DNA of 64,000 nucleotides from a virus. Location: positions 48,038-112,037 of the IMG/VR virus record IMGVR_UViG_3300036893_000013. One strand, written 5' to 3'. Below, one piece after another: positions 27,117-35,634 of the stretch; positions within the stretch are counted from its first letter, which is position 1, and each line of letters opens with the position of its first letter. Below the pieces are notes generated by a model, which searched no databases, was not told the DNA's origin, and worked only from the letters and a program-made list of their open reading frames with translations. A program made the translations under genes and the position numbers.

Positions 27117-29210
27117 TTACTCCGGACCAGATTCAGAACCAAAACCGACACCACCGGGGCCGGGATTTCCAGTTAGTGCTTCCGGGGTTGCGCTTACTTC
27201 GAAAGAACGCCTCAAAACCTCGTTTGCGGCTCTAGCCATATTATTTTGTTCGGCAAGAGACTGCTGATGCTCAAACTTAGCTTGCTGCTGAGCATTGTCG
27301 TTCTGCATCTTAGCTTGCTGCATAGCTGCCGGTTGATTCTGCTGGGCCTGTTGTTTTTCTTGTGGAGTCATATCTATAATAACGCTATAGAAGGTTTTCC
27401 AACCGCTGGCCTCAAACATCATTTTCAGAACTTGTACAGTGTCTACTTTCTTACCTTCGGAGGCTAGGGATTGTACAATAAATTGGTTCTGGAGAAATTG
27501 CGTCATAAGGGGAAGTGACTGAGCCATTGCTCTACGTTCACTTAACTTACTTCCCGCTTGTACATCGAATATAAGTCTTGCGTGGCGAATTTCTTCTATA
27601 TTACCACCGGTAGCAAAATACTGATTCTGCAACTCTTCGTTTAGAATTTTTTCTACCATTCCAGCAGGGAGTAGTCTTCTGTTCATTTCATCTAATCGGT
27701 AAAGAAAAGGAATGAACACTTGCTGGGCAAACTTCTCTAAAAATTCTGAGATTTGAACCCCTTGACCGCCTGTGATGGCGTTTGCTCCCGCTGCGGTTCT
27801 GGCAAGGTTGCTATGTCCAGTACTACCCGCAATACCTTGTGATGTAATTTCTCCGGCACCCGAGTTTTGTTCGACTCTAGCCTGAGACAAAGCTAGATGT
27901 TGCCCAGCTTCCGGAACTACGGGAGGTCTTTCTAACGGTTTAAAATCGTCTGCTTCATCTACTTCGAAGACCCGACCGGGATGAATACGAATACTCTGGG
28001 TCGGAATGCTTTTACCACGCTTGCGGGTATAGACTCCTGCAAGGGCGATGGCGGTTGAATCAAGCCATGTATTAACAATTCCTTGCTGAAGTCGCTGCTC
28101 TGATCCAATTGTTCTAGCGAGTCCAAGACCATAGAAAGCTCCCGGAACATCCCACCAGTTGACTGAGAAGAAAGGGATTTCTCCGTAGGGATTAGGTCCA
28201 TTGCAAATAACTTTCTTTTGTTGAACAACGATGATGATCTTTTCTTTATCCCAACGCTCTAATACTTCAAGGGGTTTTTCGAAAGGATCGTCAGTAGCTT
28301 GGGTCCAACGGGGGTTAGCCCTCATATCCCAGACTGCATTTATCCCTGTCTGTTCATCATAAGCCGGAATAGCTTCCTCTGCGGGAGGCATGAACCAACT
28401 CATAACTTCTTGACGGGAGGGTAGAGTATAACCCGGAACATCTCTAAGTTTTTCTAAATCATTGAATGTCATATACATACGGTGTATGACAAACTTAGCT
28501 TCGCGAATATCTGGGGTTCTTAGTGTGGGATCAACCAGAATATCTTTGATGCTCGTGATATTCTCAAATCGTGGTTGTTCGACACTTATTTCATCTGTTT
28601 TTTCTTCTAGAGGAGTATCGGGATCGTGGTAGGTAGTGTCAGGAACTCCGGGAATAGTAGACGGAATAACTGTTTTCTTATCTTCCCTATCATAGTAAGT
28701 ATTTTTCTTTTTATAACTACTCCAACCCCACTTCCAGATATTAGTACCATATAAGCAGGCGTTGAGAACACCACGACGGACTTCTTCTTTGAAGTTAATT
28801 TCTTCTAACTGATAACCAATAATATCCGATATGGCTTCTACAGTTTTATATTGAGTGCCGGGTCTGGGTTGAAAGATGAAGGGAGGATCATCATAAAACA
28901 ACCCATTTAGAATTTGAGGAGTAAGAGAGTTTACTGCTTTGGCGACGGTATAGAAAGGGATATTAGCTCTTTCTAGCTGTGTGCCTTCCCAATATTTAGG
29001 AACAGTGGTAGACTGATATACAATAGAAGCTGAATTCCATCCAGCAATCCATTGCTTAGCTGCTTTAGCAGTTTCCGCGCTATAGGTGTCTCGTAGGACT
29101 AGAGTGAGTGCAGGGTCTTCGGCCCATTTCCCTGTCTTAAGGATTTGGGAAATTACTTCCTCCGTTAGTATCGGAGTGTTGCCGTTTCCTGCATCATCTA
29201 TTAGAGCCAA
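27117..29210 (-). CDS. Portal protein
   Basis: The 697-residue protein has helical C-terminal Gln-rich regions (MQQAKMQNDNAQQQAKFE, residues ~640) and a central core with GEIPFFSVNWWDVPGAFYGL and RTIGSEQRLQQGIVNTWLDS, resembling podoviral and P22-like portals. Length, position next to terminase and a Gln-rich C-terminal barrel all fit. It forms the ring through which DNA is packaged. Start is the ATG at 29210, with a good spacer to the previous stop. Confidence 0.85.
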   Translation of the reverse strand: MALIDDAGNGNTPILTEEVISQILKTGKWAEDPALTLVLRDTYSAETAKAAKQWIAGWNSASIVYQSTTVPKYWEGTQLERANIPFYTVAKAVNSLTPQILNGLFYDDPPFIFQPRPGTQYKTVEAISDIIGYQLEEINFKEEVRRGVLNACLYGTNIWKWGWSSYKKKNTYYDREDKKTVIPSTIPGVPDTTYHDPDTPLEEKTDEISVEQPRFENITSIKDILVDPTLRTPDIREAKFVIHRMYMTFNDLEKLRDVPGYTLPSRQEVMSWFMPPAEEAIPAYDEQTGINAVWDMRANPRWTQATDDPFEKPLEVLERWDKEKIIIVVQQKKVICNGPNPYGEIPFFSVNWWDVPGAFYGLGLARTIGSEQRLQQGIVNTWLDSTAIALAGVYTRKRGKSIPTQSIRIHPGRVFEVDEADDFKPLERPPVVPEAGQHLALSQARVEQNSGAGEITSQGIAGSTGHSNLARTAAGANAITGGQGVQISEFLEKFAQQVFIPFLYRLDEMNRRLLPAGMVEKILNEELQNQYFATGGNIEEIRHARLIFDVQAGSKLSERRAMAQSLPLMTQFLQNQFIVQSLASEGKKVDTVQVLKMMFEASGWKTFYSVIIDMTPQEKQQAQQNQPAAMQQAKMQNDNAQQQAKFEHQQSLAEQNNMARAANEVLRRSFEVSATPEALTGNPGPGGVGFGSESGPE

Positions 29211-29219
29211 AGTCTAACC

Positions 29220-29555
29220 TTAGCCCTTATAGGCTCTGCCGCCATTCCAGCAGCTATTCTGTCCAGTCGTTAGATCAACGCTACCACCACTGCCAGCACT
29301 TGTACCCGCTCCAGCACTTGATTGAGAGGCGCTCTCGCTCGATCCGCCCCAAACAGAAGGACCGGCAATACCTTTACCTTGCGCTGAGTTATTAAAAATC
29401 TGATCGGGAGAAAGCTTGATAATTACATTTGTTGAGCCTTGAGTCTGAGCATTGTCCTTTGAAGGAGCTTCGTAATCCCGAGGATTGGTAAGGTTTTCAG
29501 CAGGTCTAAGAATACTCCCTGAAGTAGACCCACTATTGTTGTTCATGTCAGCCAT
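29220..29555 (-). CDS. Ser/Gly/Asn-rich small protein
   Basis: The 111-residue protein is rich in Ser, Gly, Asn and Thr (SESASQSSAGAGTSAGSGGS) with no recognisable motif and no membrane segment. It is the gene just upstream of the portal and overlaps the glycosyltransferase stop by eight bases. It may be a disordered assembly factor; this is guesswork. Confidence 0.5.
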   Translation of the reverse strand: MADMNNNSGSTSGSILRPAENLTNPRDYEAPSKDNAQTQGSTNVIIKLSPDQIFNNSAQGKGIAGPSVWGGSSESASQSSAGAGTSAGSGGSVDLTTGQNSCWNGGRAYKG

Positions 29556-30264
29556 TGACTAATTCCTTTTCATCTATTTCTTTTTGCTGTCTAGCTAACT
29601 CTCGCTTAACTGGGAGACTATCTTCTGGCAGGGTGTGAAATTTATTTTTAACGTTGTCGTAATGAGCACAAAGAATTGCCCCGTGCGCTTTGATCTTAAA
29701 GCCTTTTTCTCTTACGGTTTTGCAGAAGTAGATATCTTCACTTACAGCGGTTAAACAATTATCCCCGTTGGCGTCTGGTTTGTACCCCTCTTCTGTTCTG
29801 AAGTAGGGAGCTTCTAGACTCTTAAAGACATCTGTATTGATCATCATACAGCCTGCGCCTGCGGAATCTATATCAAAAATCTCGTTAACTCGCCAGTCAA
29901 GAAAAGCTCCAGTTCCATTATCTCTATAAATTACCGGAGCAGGGGAGTAAGTTTTTGTACAATAAATTCCTGTCGCAACCATTACATTTTCATCAACGCC
30001 ATTGTCGAGAATATGACCTAAGCCTTGAATTGTATGTCTGGGAATGAGTACATCATCATCTAGAAAGAATAAGTATTTACAATTCTGTTCTAGTGCGGTT
30101 TTGACGATAGTGTTTCTCGCTGAAGTTATATCTTGACCTTCTACACAAATCACTGTCTGAGTAGTGTTTACGGGAAAATCTACTGTCTTTAGTGCTACTG
30201 CCCACTTGGGGTGAACCAATCTTCCGCCAAAAGGCAATCCAATTGCAATTCCTACTTGTGCCAT
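29548..30264 (-). CDS. Family-2-like glycosyltransferase
   Basis: The 238-residue protein starts at ATG 30264; an alternative TTG at 30270 is two codons upstream. It has a GT-A Rossmann start (VGIAIGLPFGGRLVHPKWAV), then NCKYLFFLDDDVLIPRHTIQ with the DDD metal-binding motif near residue 80, AGAGCMMINTDVFKSLEAPYF and the late SEDIYFCKTVREKGFKIKAH segment typical of GT2 enzymes. It probably transfers a sugar to a virion protein, host glycan or DNA base. It sits between terminase and portal, not near DNA-modification genes, so virion or host-envelope glycosylation is more likely. Confidence 0.8.
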   Translation of the reverse strand: MAQVGIAIGLPFGGRLVHPKWAVALKTVDFPVNTTQTVICVEGQDITSARNTIVKTALEQNCKYLFFLDDDVLIPRHTIQGLGHILDNGVDENVMVATGIYCTKTYSPAPVIYRDNGTGAFLDWRVNEIFDIDSAGAGCMMINTDVFKSLEAPYFRTEEGYKPDANGDNCLTAVSEDIYFCKTVREKGFKIKAHGAILCAHYDNVKNKFHTLPEDSLPVKRELARQQKEIDEKELVNG

Positions 30265-30279
30265 AATCAATTTACCTGA

Positions 30280-32244
30280 TTACCCGATAAGTCCTGACCC
30301 TAGAATATTATCCAAGCCATCGGACTCTACATATGGCATAGGATTTTCAAAGACCTCATCTATTAAAAATTCCTCTGGCTGCGGGTTAATATCTAAGGTA
30401 CGATAACTACTTTGCCAGCCTTCAGTAAAGATCATTTCCCAAGAAGCCTTGTCTACATAATTTCTTCTACGGGCGGCTAGTTCTTCTTCTATCTTTTTTC
30501 TCTCCGCTTCCGTAGGGGGAATCATCGGGAGAAAATCCATCTGATAGCTTATGCAATCTGGGATATCATTTTTAGAACTTTTTGTAACCGGTCGAATGAT
30601 TTGTTCAATAAATCTTTCTAACTCTTTCATACCATATTCGAACTTCATTCTACCGTAAAGAATAAGAGGATACAAAGCACTGATTCTATTCTTCTTAGCA
30701 TCTTTACTGACATCAACTTTACGCCAGTATATATGTCGAACTAAATTCTTAACATAAGTATCGTCTGTCTTATCCGCTTCTGCCCATATGGTAGCTTCAA
30801 TCATTCGGATACCTAGCGAATCTTCAATGCTTATTACATCTGGATGATATTTGCAAGCGAATTGTACTAAACCTTGGGCAATAGCAACTGGAGTCGGATA
30901 ATTAGTGCAAACAATGTCAATTATGAATCCGGTTCCCTTAGAGTTCCATAAGCAAGTAGTGCCTACACAGAAGTCATTGTCTTTCTTACCCTTACCGCCA
31001 TTGAGGTCCCATGTTTGAGTAAGTCTTCCGTAAGGTGGAATATCTCTCCAATTGACCGTGTTCTTAAGGATTAATTCCCTAGTGAACATTTGCTGGGTAG
31101 GGGGTATAACATTCTGGCGCATTTGTGTTTCAAATGCTTCAGGTTCTTCCTCATAAGCTACCAGCAGAGTGTCAAAGCTGAGAACTTTAGGCATGAGAAG
31201 AACACAACCTTCTCTACCAGCTTTTCTAAACCACGAAGCTCTGGGAAGATTATATTTAACCAAGTCCATTTCAGCTTCTGGCTTAATTGTCATGGCCGCG
31301 CCAATTAATATCTCAACGCCTTTGCCGATGTTACTAATCTTTTTTTCACCAATACTGAATTCTTGGGAAGTAAATTCGCCTAATTCAGCTTTGGCTATGA
31401 TGTCTCCGTAGAGGTCTAGATCGTGATATCGAGTTCCTAATAGGTTTGTATACCCAAAAGTTCTTAAAACTTTACGGGTAATACCGTATTTCTTTCGAAC
31501 ACTTATGCACTGTTCTTCGGAAGCAGCATTTCTGGTTTCAACCGCATCATCGCCGTGGAATACTTCGAAGTGGAACCCACTTACTGAAGAGGTTACTCCT
31601 CGGGACATGATAGTAGGCTCTCTACGTTTAATCTGAAGTTTAGTCCATTGGGGACTAGAGTATTCTCCAGATGCGGGTAGGTCCTTCTCTAGCAGACAAT
31701 GTTCCGGCCAAAAGAGATTTATTAGAGTAGGTTCAGCCTCTTTTATGGTAAAGAAGCCTCGTATCTCATCTACGATAGCTGAAGCTAAATCATCCGCTGC
31801 GCTTAATACTAGAATACGTATTTTGGGGTCTAGAAGAACCCATTGAATGACATCGAAGATTCCCCATGAACTCTTTAAACTACCTCTAGGATATAAGATT
31901 AATCTTGTCTTAACCTTAGATTGCTGAGCAATAGATTTGGTGGGGTCTTTCTTCACAAACATGTCTATAACATGTTTATGGTTCTCTAACGTCATTAGGT
32001 TTTCTGATATAGGAGCTTCCGGACCACCGAAGGGGTTTGCATCCCACAGAAAGAGATTTAGAAAGTATAGACTTCTGATTGACCTATCTCGTACAACTTC
32101 CCAAATAGGGTGGGCTTGTAGAGCGGTTTCATCTTCAATTTTTTCTTCTGCTAAAGACTTCCATAAGTCTTTATTTTCTTCTATAATCTGGTAAAGATTG
32201 TCATCCGAGACTTCATCCCAATTGTCAATCTCATTTAGATTCAT
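30280..32244 (-). CDS. terL: Terminase large subunit
   Basis: The 654-residue protein has an ATPase region with LILYPRGSLKSSWGIFD (Walker-A-like, residues ~115-130), ILVLSAADDLASAIVDEI, and Walker-B-like HFEVFHGDDAVE (~235). The C-terminal nuclease domain carries TWDLNGGKGKKDNDF and later ISIEDSLGIRMIE. It packages DNA into procapsids through the portal. The small subunit is not obvious nearby. Gene order (terminase, glycosyltransferase, portal, scaffold, capsid) is normal apart from the inserted glycosyltransferase. Confidence 0.9.
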   Translation of the reverse strand: MNLNEIDNWDEVSDDNLYQIIEENKDLWKSLAEEKIEDETALQAHPIWEVVRDRSIRSLYFLNLFLWDANPFGGPEAPISENLMTLENHKHVIDMFVKKDPTKSIAQQSKVKTRLILYPRGSLKSSWGIFDVIQWVLLDPKIRILVLSAADDLASAIVDEIRGFFTIKEAEPTLINLFWPEHCLLEKDLPASGEYSSPQWTKLQIKRREPTIMSRGVTSSVSGFHFEVFHGDDAVETRNAASEEQCISVRKKYGITRKVLRTFGYTNLLGTRYHDLDLYGDIIAKAELGEFTSQEFSIGEKKISNIGKGVEILIGAAMTIKPEAEMDLVKYNLPRASWFRKAGREGCVLLMPKVLSFDTLLVAYEEEPEAFETQMRQNVIPPTQQMFTRELILKNTVNWRDIPPYGRLTQTWDLNGGKGKKDNDFCVGTTCLWNSKGTGFIIDIVCTNYPTPVAIAQGLVQFACKYHPDVISIEDSLGIRMIEATIWAEADKTDDTYVKNLVRHIYWRKVDVSKDAKKNRISALYPLILYGRMKFEYGMKELERFIEQIIRPVTKSSKNDIPDCISYQMDFLPMIPPTEAERKKIEEELAARRRNYVDKASWEMIFTEGWQSSYRTLDINPQPEEFLIDEVFENPMPYVESDGLDNILGSGLIG

Positions 32245-32351
32245 TTAACAATTTTCTTTACTGCGCCCTTCACTGCTTCCGGACTCGCACCCTTTACTTT
32301 GAGTTTGAGCTTTACTTCGGGTTTCTGCTTTTTTTCTGATTCTTTCTTCAT
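32241..32351 (-). CDS. Tiny Lys-rich protein upstream of terminase
   Basis: This 36-residue ORF is Lys-rich (MKKESEKKQKPEVKLKLKVK) and overlaps the terminase start as ATGA, which argues for real translation. It overlaps the preceding small gene in the same way. No family is recognised. It could be a DNA-binding or terminase-associated peptide. Confidence 0.5.
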   Translation of the reverse strand: MKKESEKKQKPEVKLKLKVKGASPEAVKGAVKKIVK

Positions 32352-32494
32352 GTCTTTTCCTTCGAAGCTTTTTCTGGTAACTTAAGTCCTTTGGATGCCT
32401 GATCGAACTCCTTGACCTTTGCTTTCCCCATTGCTTTCTTCCCGGCTGGGCTGTTCCCCCACCGCTCTTGCTTCGCTGTTTTCCAAGGTGACAT
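32348..32494 (-). CDS. Small basic phage protein (48 aa)
   Basis: The ATG at 32494 has an AGGA Shine-Dalgarno seven bases upstream. The 48-residue product is basic and contains SPAGKKAMGKAKVKEFDQAS and LKLPEKA, a type of short protein often found next to terminase genes. Its stop overlaps the next ATG (ATGA). Function unknown. Confidence 0.55.
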   Translation of the reverse strand: MSPWKTAKQERWGNSPAGKKAMGKAKVKEFDQASKGLKLPEKASKEKT

Positions 32495-32511
32495 TCAGGT
32501 ATCCTAATAGC

Positions 32512-32826
32512 CTACATCCCTGCTTGGGGTGCTGGTGCGGGTGCTGGTGCTGGGCCTGCCCCGGGGCTTTCTGCTCCCGGTATTTGGCCTCCGAACTGAC
32601 CCTGCATATGTTGTAGAAGACCGTCACTGTCACTTACTCCGTGAACAGCATCTGGAGTGGGAAGATCATCAGGACCTTGACCCTGATTATCAAAGATATG
32701 ACGAATAACGTGACTACCATCATCCCCATGTTCGATATGAGTATGACGAATCTTTTTACCGGACTTTTTAGGTTTAGATTTTTTGGTCCGTGTTTTCTTG
32801 CCTAGAGATTTTTCTGGGGAGGCCAT
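32512..32826 (-). CDS. Basic/low-complexity protein with PAPAPA tail
   Basis: The 104-residue protein has a basic N-terminus (KKTRTKKSKPKKSGKKIRH), a central acidic/His segment (HTHIEHGDDGSHVIRHIF) and a C-terminal (GA)PAPAPAPAP repeat. The low-complexity ends suggest a disordered nucleic-acid-binding or structural factor. The start overlaps the stop of the upstream gene. Confidence 0.5.
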   Translation of the reverse strand: MASPEKSLGKKTRTKKSKPKKSGKKIRHTHIEHGDDGSHVIRHIFDNQGQGPDDLPTPDAVHGVSDSDGLLQHMQGQFGGQIPGAESPGAGPAPAPAPAPQAGM

Positions 32827-33023
32827 TAGCTTGAGGTTCCTCCATTATTTGAGATTGGGATAATCTCAGTCGTGTAGCCCCAAGTAATGTAGGGTTGGTA
32901 AGGATAAGGAGTGTAGGGTTGAAAGTCTTGGTTTCTGCGACCACACTTGTCGCAATACCCACAACACGGGCAAATACCGGTGCTAAGACCTTTGGAATTT
33001 TCGTTTGGAAAGGGGTAATCCAT
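32826..33023 (-). CDS. Small CxxC zinc-ribbon-like, Pro/Tyr-rich protein
   Basis: The 65-residue protein has GICPCCGYCDKCGRR at residues ~17-31, a double CxxC that may bind zinc, followed by a Pro/Tyr-rich tail (QPYTPYPYQPYITWGY). It is flanked by TAATG-coupled genes. No family recognised. Confidence 0.5.
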   Translation of the reverse strand: MDYPFPNENSKGLSTGICPCCGYCDKCGRRNQDFQPYTPYPYQPYITWGYTTEIIPISNNGGTSS

Positions 33024-33175
33024 TACTTCACCTTTTTCAGCTTAGGGTTTTTCGCTTTCGCGGACTTACTAGCCCCTCGGGAAGCAGCAGCTAAGATAGC
33101 CCCTGCGGATTCTTTACTTTTACCTTCGCCTTCAATCTTCTTCTGGATTGCGGCAAAACCGGGATGTTTATTCAT
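33023..33175 (-). CDS. Small Lys/Ala-rich basic protein (50 aa)
   Basis: This 50-residue ORF shows a basic, helical pattern (GFAAIQKKIEGEGKSKESAG, AILAAASRGASKSAKAKN) that recurs as a small protein in many phage genomes. It is TAATG-coupled on both sides, which supports translation. Proteins of this type are highly conserved but of unknown function; a DNA-binding role is conceivable. Confidence 0.6.
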   Translation of the reverse strand: MNKHPGFAAIQKKIEGEGKSKESAGAILAAASRGASKSAKAKNPKLKKVK

Positions 33176-33522
33176 TAGCTTGCACTCGCTCCGCTGCTAG
33201 AGGTCCAAAGATACAGAACTGTTCCTGTAGCTGTGACTCCGGTAACAGCAAAATTCTGCCAAGAAAGTATAGCTTGGCCTGTAAGATTATCATTCAGAAC
33301 TATAGAATATGCGACGTTAGAAGTTGTAACATTAATTGGAGGATAAAGAGCTTGGCTGTTGGAAGGAAGAGTGATAGTTACTTGTCCAGCCGTAGCAGTA
33401 GACCCGGCTACAACCAGCATAAGTTTTAAAATTCTTACTCCGGAACTAACCCCTGCCGATGTTCTATAATTAGAAAAATCGGTAGTTATAACCATAGGAC
33501 CGGTTGTATAGGTATTGGACAT
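33175..33522 (-). CDS. Small beta-rich protein, possible decoration
   Basis: The 115-residue protein is Ser/Thr/Val-rich and beta-patterned (VTITLPSNSQALYPPINVTT). The segment YSIVLNDNLTGQAILSWQNF echoes the short LTDNLTGSVALS segment of the protein at 23985-24371. It may be a virion surface protein. Function is not established. Confidence 0.45.
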   Translation of the reverse strand: MSNTYTTGPMVITTDFSNYRTSAGVSSGVRILKLMLVVAGSTATAGQVTITLPSNSQALYPPINVTTSNVAYSIVLNDNLTGQAILSWQNFAVTGVTATGTVLYLWTSSSGASAS

Positions 33523-34253
33523 TATCTGAGTGCCTTATATGCCTCGGTTCCCCAGTAGAAAGGTTCTGCCATAGGCCCAACGTCCTTAAGGACGGTATAT
33601 GATCTTTTTAACCAACAACTACGTCCAACACACGGCGCAGGATATAGAAATTCGTGGGTTTTTTTAGTGATATCACCACTTAAAATATCTAAATTGCCCG
33701 TAAAATCATAGAGATTTTTGGTCGTGCCGGTAACATATTCAGAGTTTAAGTAGTCATTTAGACTTAAAGTAGTGGTTCTTAATGCACTAAATTCTTCTGT
33801 TGCGGAGCTTTCAACCGAATTAAACCCGTCTATTGTGGTCGAAAATTGCCCTAAATCGCCGGAAAAATCGTTCAAAACCCCAGAGGATTGAATTAAATCT
33901 TGATCTAAATTGCTTAGTGTATCTTCGGTTTTCCGTGCTAGGGCCTGTTCTTGGTTAAAAAAGATACTTTGATTCTTATTAAAACTGTATGCAGCGATTT
34001 CTACTTGTCCAAAAGTACCTCTAACAGTACCTAATGTTCGATTTATATCTGCTAATGTACCACAAGAAGTGGTACAATTTCGGTTTAGATTATCAGAAGT
34101 AGTATTGATATCCTTGTGGGTATCTCGTAGAAAAGATAGTAATTCGGGTTCCACTTTCTGGAATTCTATTACTCCCAACCAAAGAACAAGTGTTAATGAA
34201 AGTAAAAGAGTACTGGTAAGTGCCCCAATTGTTATTGTCAACCACTTAGGCAT
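33522..34253 (-). CDS. Membrane-anchored coiled-coil protein
   Basis: I start at the ATG at 34253 rather than the ORF start at 34331, because only the shorter start gives a short overlap with the upstream gene. The 243-residue product begins MPKWLTITIGALTSTLLLSL, a membrane anchor at residues ~5-25, followed by a long heptad-like, Thr/Ser/Leu-rich stretch (LREL, SNLDQDL, LNDFSGDLGQFSTTIDGF) and a terminal Cys/Trp-rich segment (CVGRSCWLKRSYTVLKDVG). It could be a spanin-like protein or membrane tether. Confidence 0.5.
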   Translation of the reverse strand: MPKWLTITIGALTSTLLLSLTLVLWLGVIEFQKVEPELLSFLRDTHKDINTTSDNLNRNCTTSCGTLADINRTLGTVRGTFGQVEIAAYSFNKNQSIFFNQEQALARKTEDTLSNLDQDLIQSSGVLNDFSGDLGQFSTTIDGFNSVESSATEEFSALRTTTLSLNDYLNSEYVTGTTKNLYDFTGNLDILSGDITKKTHEFLYPAPCVGRSCWLKRSYTVLKDVGPMAEPFYWGTEAYKALR

Positions 34254-34560
34254 TAACTCTATATCTCGTACGAGCGTAGTGCAGTTGTGTACGAGCCATA
34301 CCATCGCCATGTTTATCGATGTATTCAGCAAACTCGCGCAAAGCCGTTAATTCATCGACTGGTTTCCAACGTTTCACTGTAACTTCAGGTCCCATACCCG
34401 ACATATTCAATGTACCAACTTCGATGTTATTCACAAAACCACTTACGGGAGGAAATCCAGATTGAATCTCGGGGAGTTTTACGTGCTCCTTACCGCCCCA
34501 TTCGAAGTGTTCACCTACTTCGAGGTCTTTAAAGTACAATTCTTTGTGCTCGTTATGCAT
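34246..34560 (-). CDS. Small beta-domain protein
   Basis: The 104-residue protein contains LYFKDLEVGEHFEWGGKEHV, a pattern (F-x-DL-x-x-G-x-x-F-x-W) seen in short phage proteins with a barrel-like fold. It then has GTLNMSGMGPEVTVKRWKPV and a helical tail (LREFAEYIDKHGDGMARTQL). No function known. It overlaps the next gene by eight bases. Confidence 0.5.
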   Translation of the reverse strand: MHNEHKELYFKDLEVGEHFEWGGKEHVKLPEIQSGFPPVSGFVNNIEVGTLNMSGMGPEVTVKRWKPVDELTALREFAEYIDKHGDGMARTQLHYARTRYRVNA

Positions 34561-34906
34561 TTTTAATTCCTGCTAAATTCGCTGCTTGTTTTACCAACGC
34601 AGGGTTATTCTTCATTAAATTCTCTACTTCAGTAAGTAGCTGAGGGCTGGCTTGAACTTTAGCTGCGGCTTGAGTAGCTCCACCAGAAGATTGCACTAAC
34701 GCGGCAAACTCACCGAGAGCAGCAAAAGCAATTCTCTCAATGAGTTGGACTTCAGGACCATACACGGGGACTAGTCCACTAATACTTTCAATAACTCCTT
34801 CTTGAGGAGCGATTTTAGTATCTAAAGTGGCTATTGCTTTTCCGGCAACCACTATATCATGGAAACCGGAGGCAAAAAAATGTCCTACAGAAGTCCAGTT
34901 AATCAT
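34553..34906 (-). CDS. Small helical protein of phage type
   Basis: The 117-residue protein has a Trp-rich beginning (MINWTSVGHFFASGFHDIVV), a helical core (LIERIAFAALGEFAALVQSS) and a helical C-terminus (LVKQAANLAGIKN). It is coupled by TAATG to the gene at 34906-35304. Both have short helical regions and may form a complex. No motif. Confidence 0.5.
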   Translation of the reverse strand: MINWTSVGHFFASGFHDIVVAGKAIATLDTKIAPQEGVIESISGLVPVYGPEVQLIERIAFAALGEFAALVQSSGGATQAAAKVQASPQLLTEVENLMKNNPALVKQAANLAGIKNA

Positions 34907-35304
34907 TAAGCAATCGGAATAAGGGGAAGAACAGCTTCGATTTCTTCGATCACGCCATTAACCACGGCAGTAACCTTAGTTAGGGTAGTCGCGTCTTTGA
35001 TGTGACCAGCGGTGAGCAGTGACGAAAGATTGCTTTTAACTGCATTCAGAACATTTACAATGGTTGCAGAAGCGTTGGTGCCTGCTTTAGACTGAGCCAA
35101 AAGGCCAGTCAAAGTAGCAAGGTCGGTCTGGGTTTCAGATACGACACTCTGAATGGTAGAAGCATCTGACTCTCCAGCAGTAAGAGCAATAATGCTCTCT
35201 AGCCCGGGTGCGGCAATACCAATACCAGCGGAAACGGTTTGCTCCCAAGTAGTATTCTTAACGAACTTCTTGAAAAAATTTTCTACAGAACTGAAAAAAG
35301 ACAT
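34906..35304 (-). CDS. Small helical protein of phage type
   Basis: The 132-residue protein has an N-terminal amphipathic helix (FFKKFVKNTTWEQTVSAGIG) and Ala/Ser/Val/Thr-rich helices with a hydrophobic C-terminus (VNGVIEEIEAVLPLIPIA). It could interact with membranes but no TM of usual length is clear. Same operon and similar helical character as 34553-34906. Confidence 0.5.
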   Translation of the reverse strand: MSFFSSVENFFKKFVKNTTWEQTVSAGIGIAAPGLESIIALTAGESDASTIQSVVSETQTDLATLTGLLAQSKAGTNASATIVNVLNAVKSNLSSLLTAGHIKDATTLTKVTAVVNGVIEEIEAVLPLIPIA

Positions 35305-35305
35305 G

Positions 35306-35521
35306 TTACCTCAATATCGCGGTTGAACCGATTATTACTAGTTTTGCAGTTGGAAATCTAATCCAACATTTAGGTTTTGATATATTGTCTGCGGCTAAAT
35401 CATAGTAAGTAAAGCCGATAGCTTCTATTATTACAGCTTCAAAATGTTGTTGATTAAGAGGATTCCCATCGTCTATTGCCCATATGGGGGGATTAAAATC
35501 TTCAATATATAGCCTATACAA
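35306..35521 (-). CDS. Hypothetical 71-aa protein, TTG start proposed
   Basis: An open frame reaches back to 35551, but that start lies within the tRNA-Asn gene. The first start codon that leaves the tRNA is a TTG at 35521, just after CCA. The 71-residue product (LYRLYIEDFNPPIWAIDDGN...CWIRFPTAKLVIIGSTAI) is plausible and ends two bases before the next gene, but there is no good Shine-Dalgarno signal because the tRNA occupies that region. Function unknown; start uncertain. Confidence 0.35.
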   Translation of the reverse strand: MYRLYIEDFNPPIWAIDDGNPLNQQHFEAVIIEAIGFTYYDLAADNISKPKCWIRFPTAKLVIIGSTAILR

Positions 35522-35597
35522 TGGCTCGCCCCGCTGGATTCGGACCAGCATCTCCAGAATTAACAGTTCTGTGCATTGCCAGTTATGCTAGAGGCAA
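35522..35597 (-). tRNA. tRNA-Asn(GTT), CCA encoded
   Basis: Reverse-strand cloverleaf, 76 nt. The acceptor 5' strand TTGCCTC pairs with GGGGCGA (two G-T wobbles). T8 A9 are present. The D stem is GCAT/ATGC with a D loop AACTGGCA (A14, G18G19, A21). The anticodon stem CAGAA/TTCTG has loop CTGTTAA, giving anticodon GTT. The variable region is GAGAT. The T stem GCTGG/CCAGC has loop TCCGAAT, in which the usual T55 is a C. Discriminator G is followed by encoded CCA. It sits in the late operon downstream of a decoration-type gene and is probably transcribed with it. Confidence 0.85.
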
Positions 35598-35634
35598 CCG
35601 AGGGGACCGAAGCCCACCCCCGGACCCCTATACT

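Noticed and set aside
32382-32633. 83-codon minus-strand ORF near terminase
   Set aside because: Conflicts with two coupled small genes (32348-32494 and 32512-32826) that have better starts.
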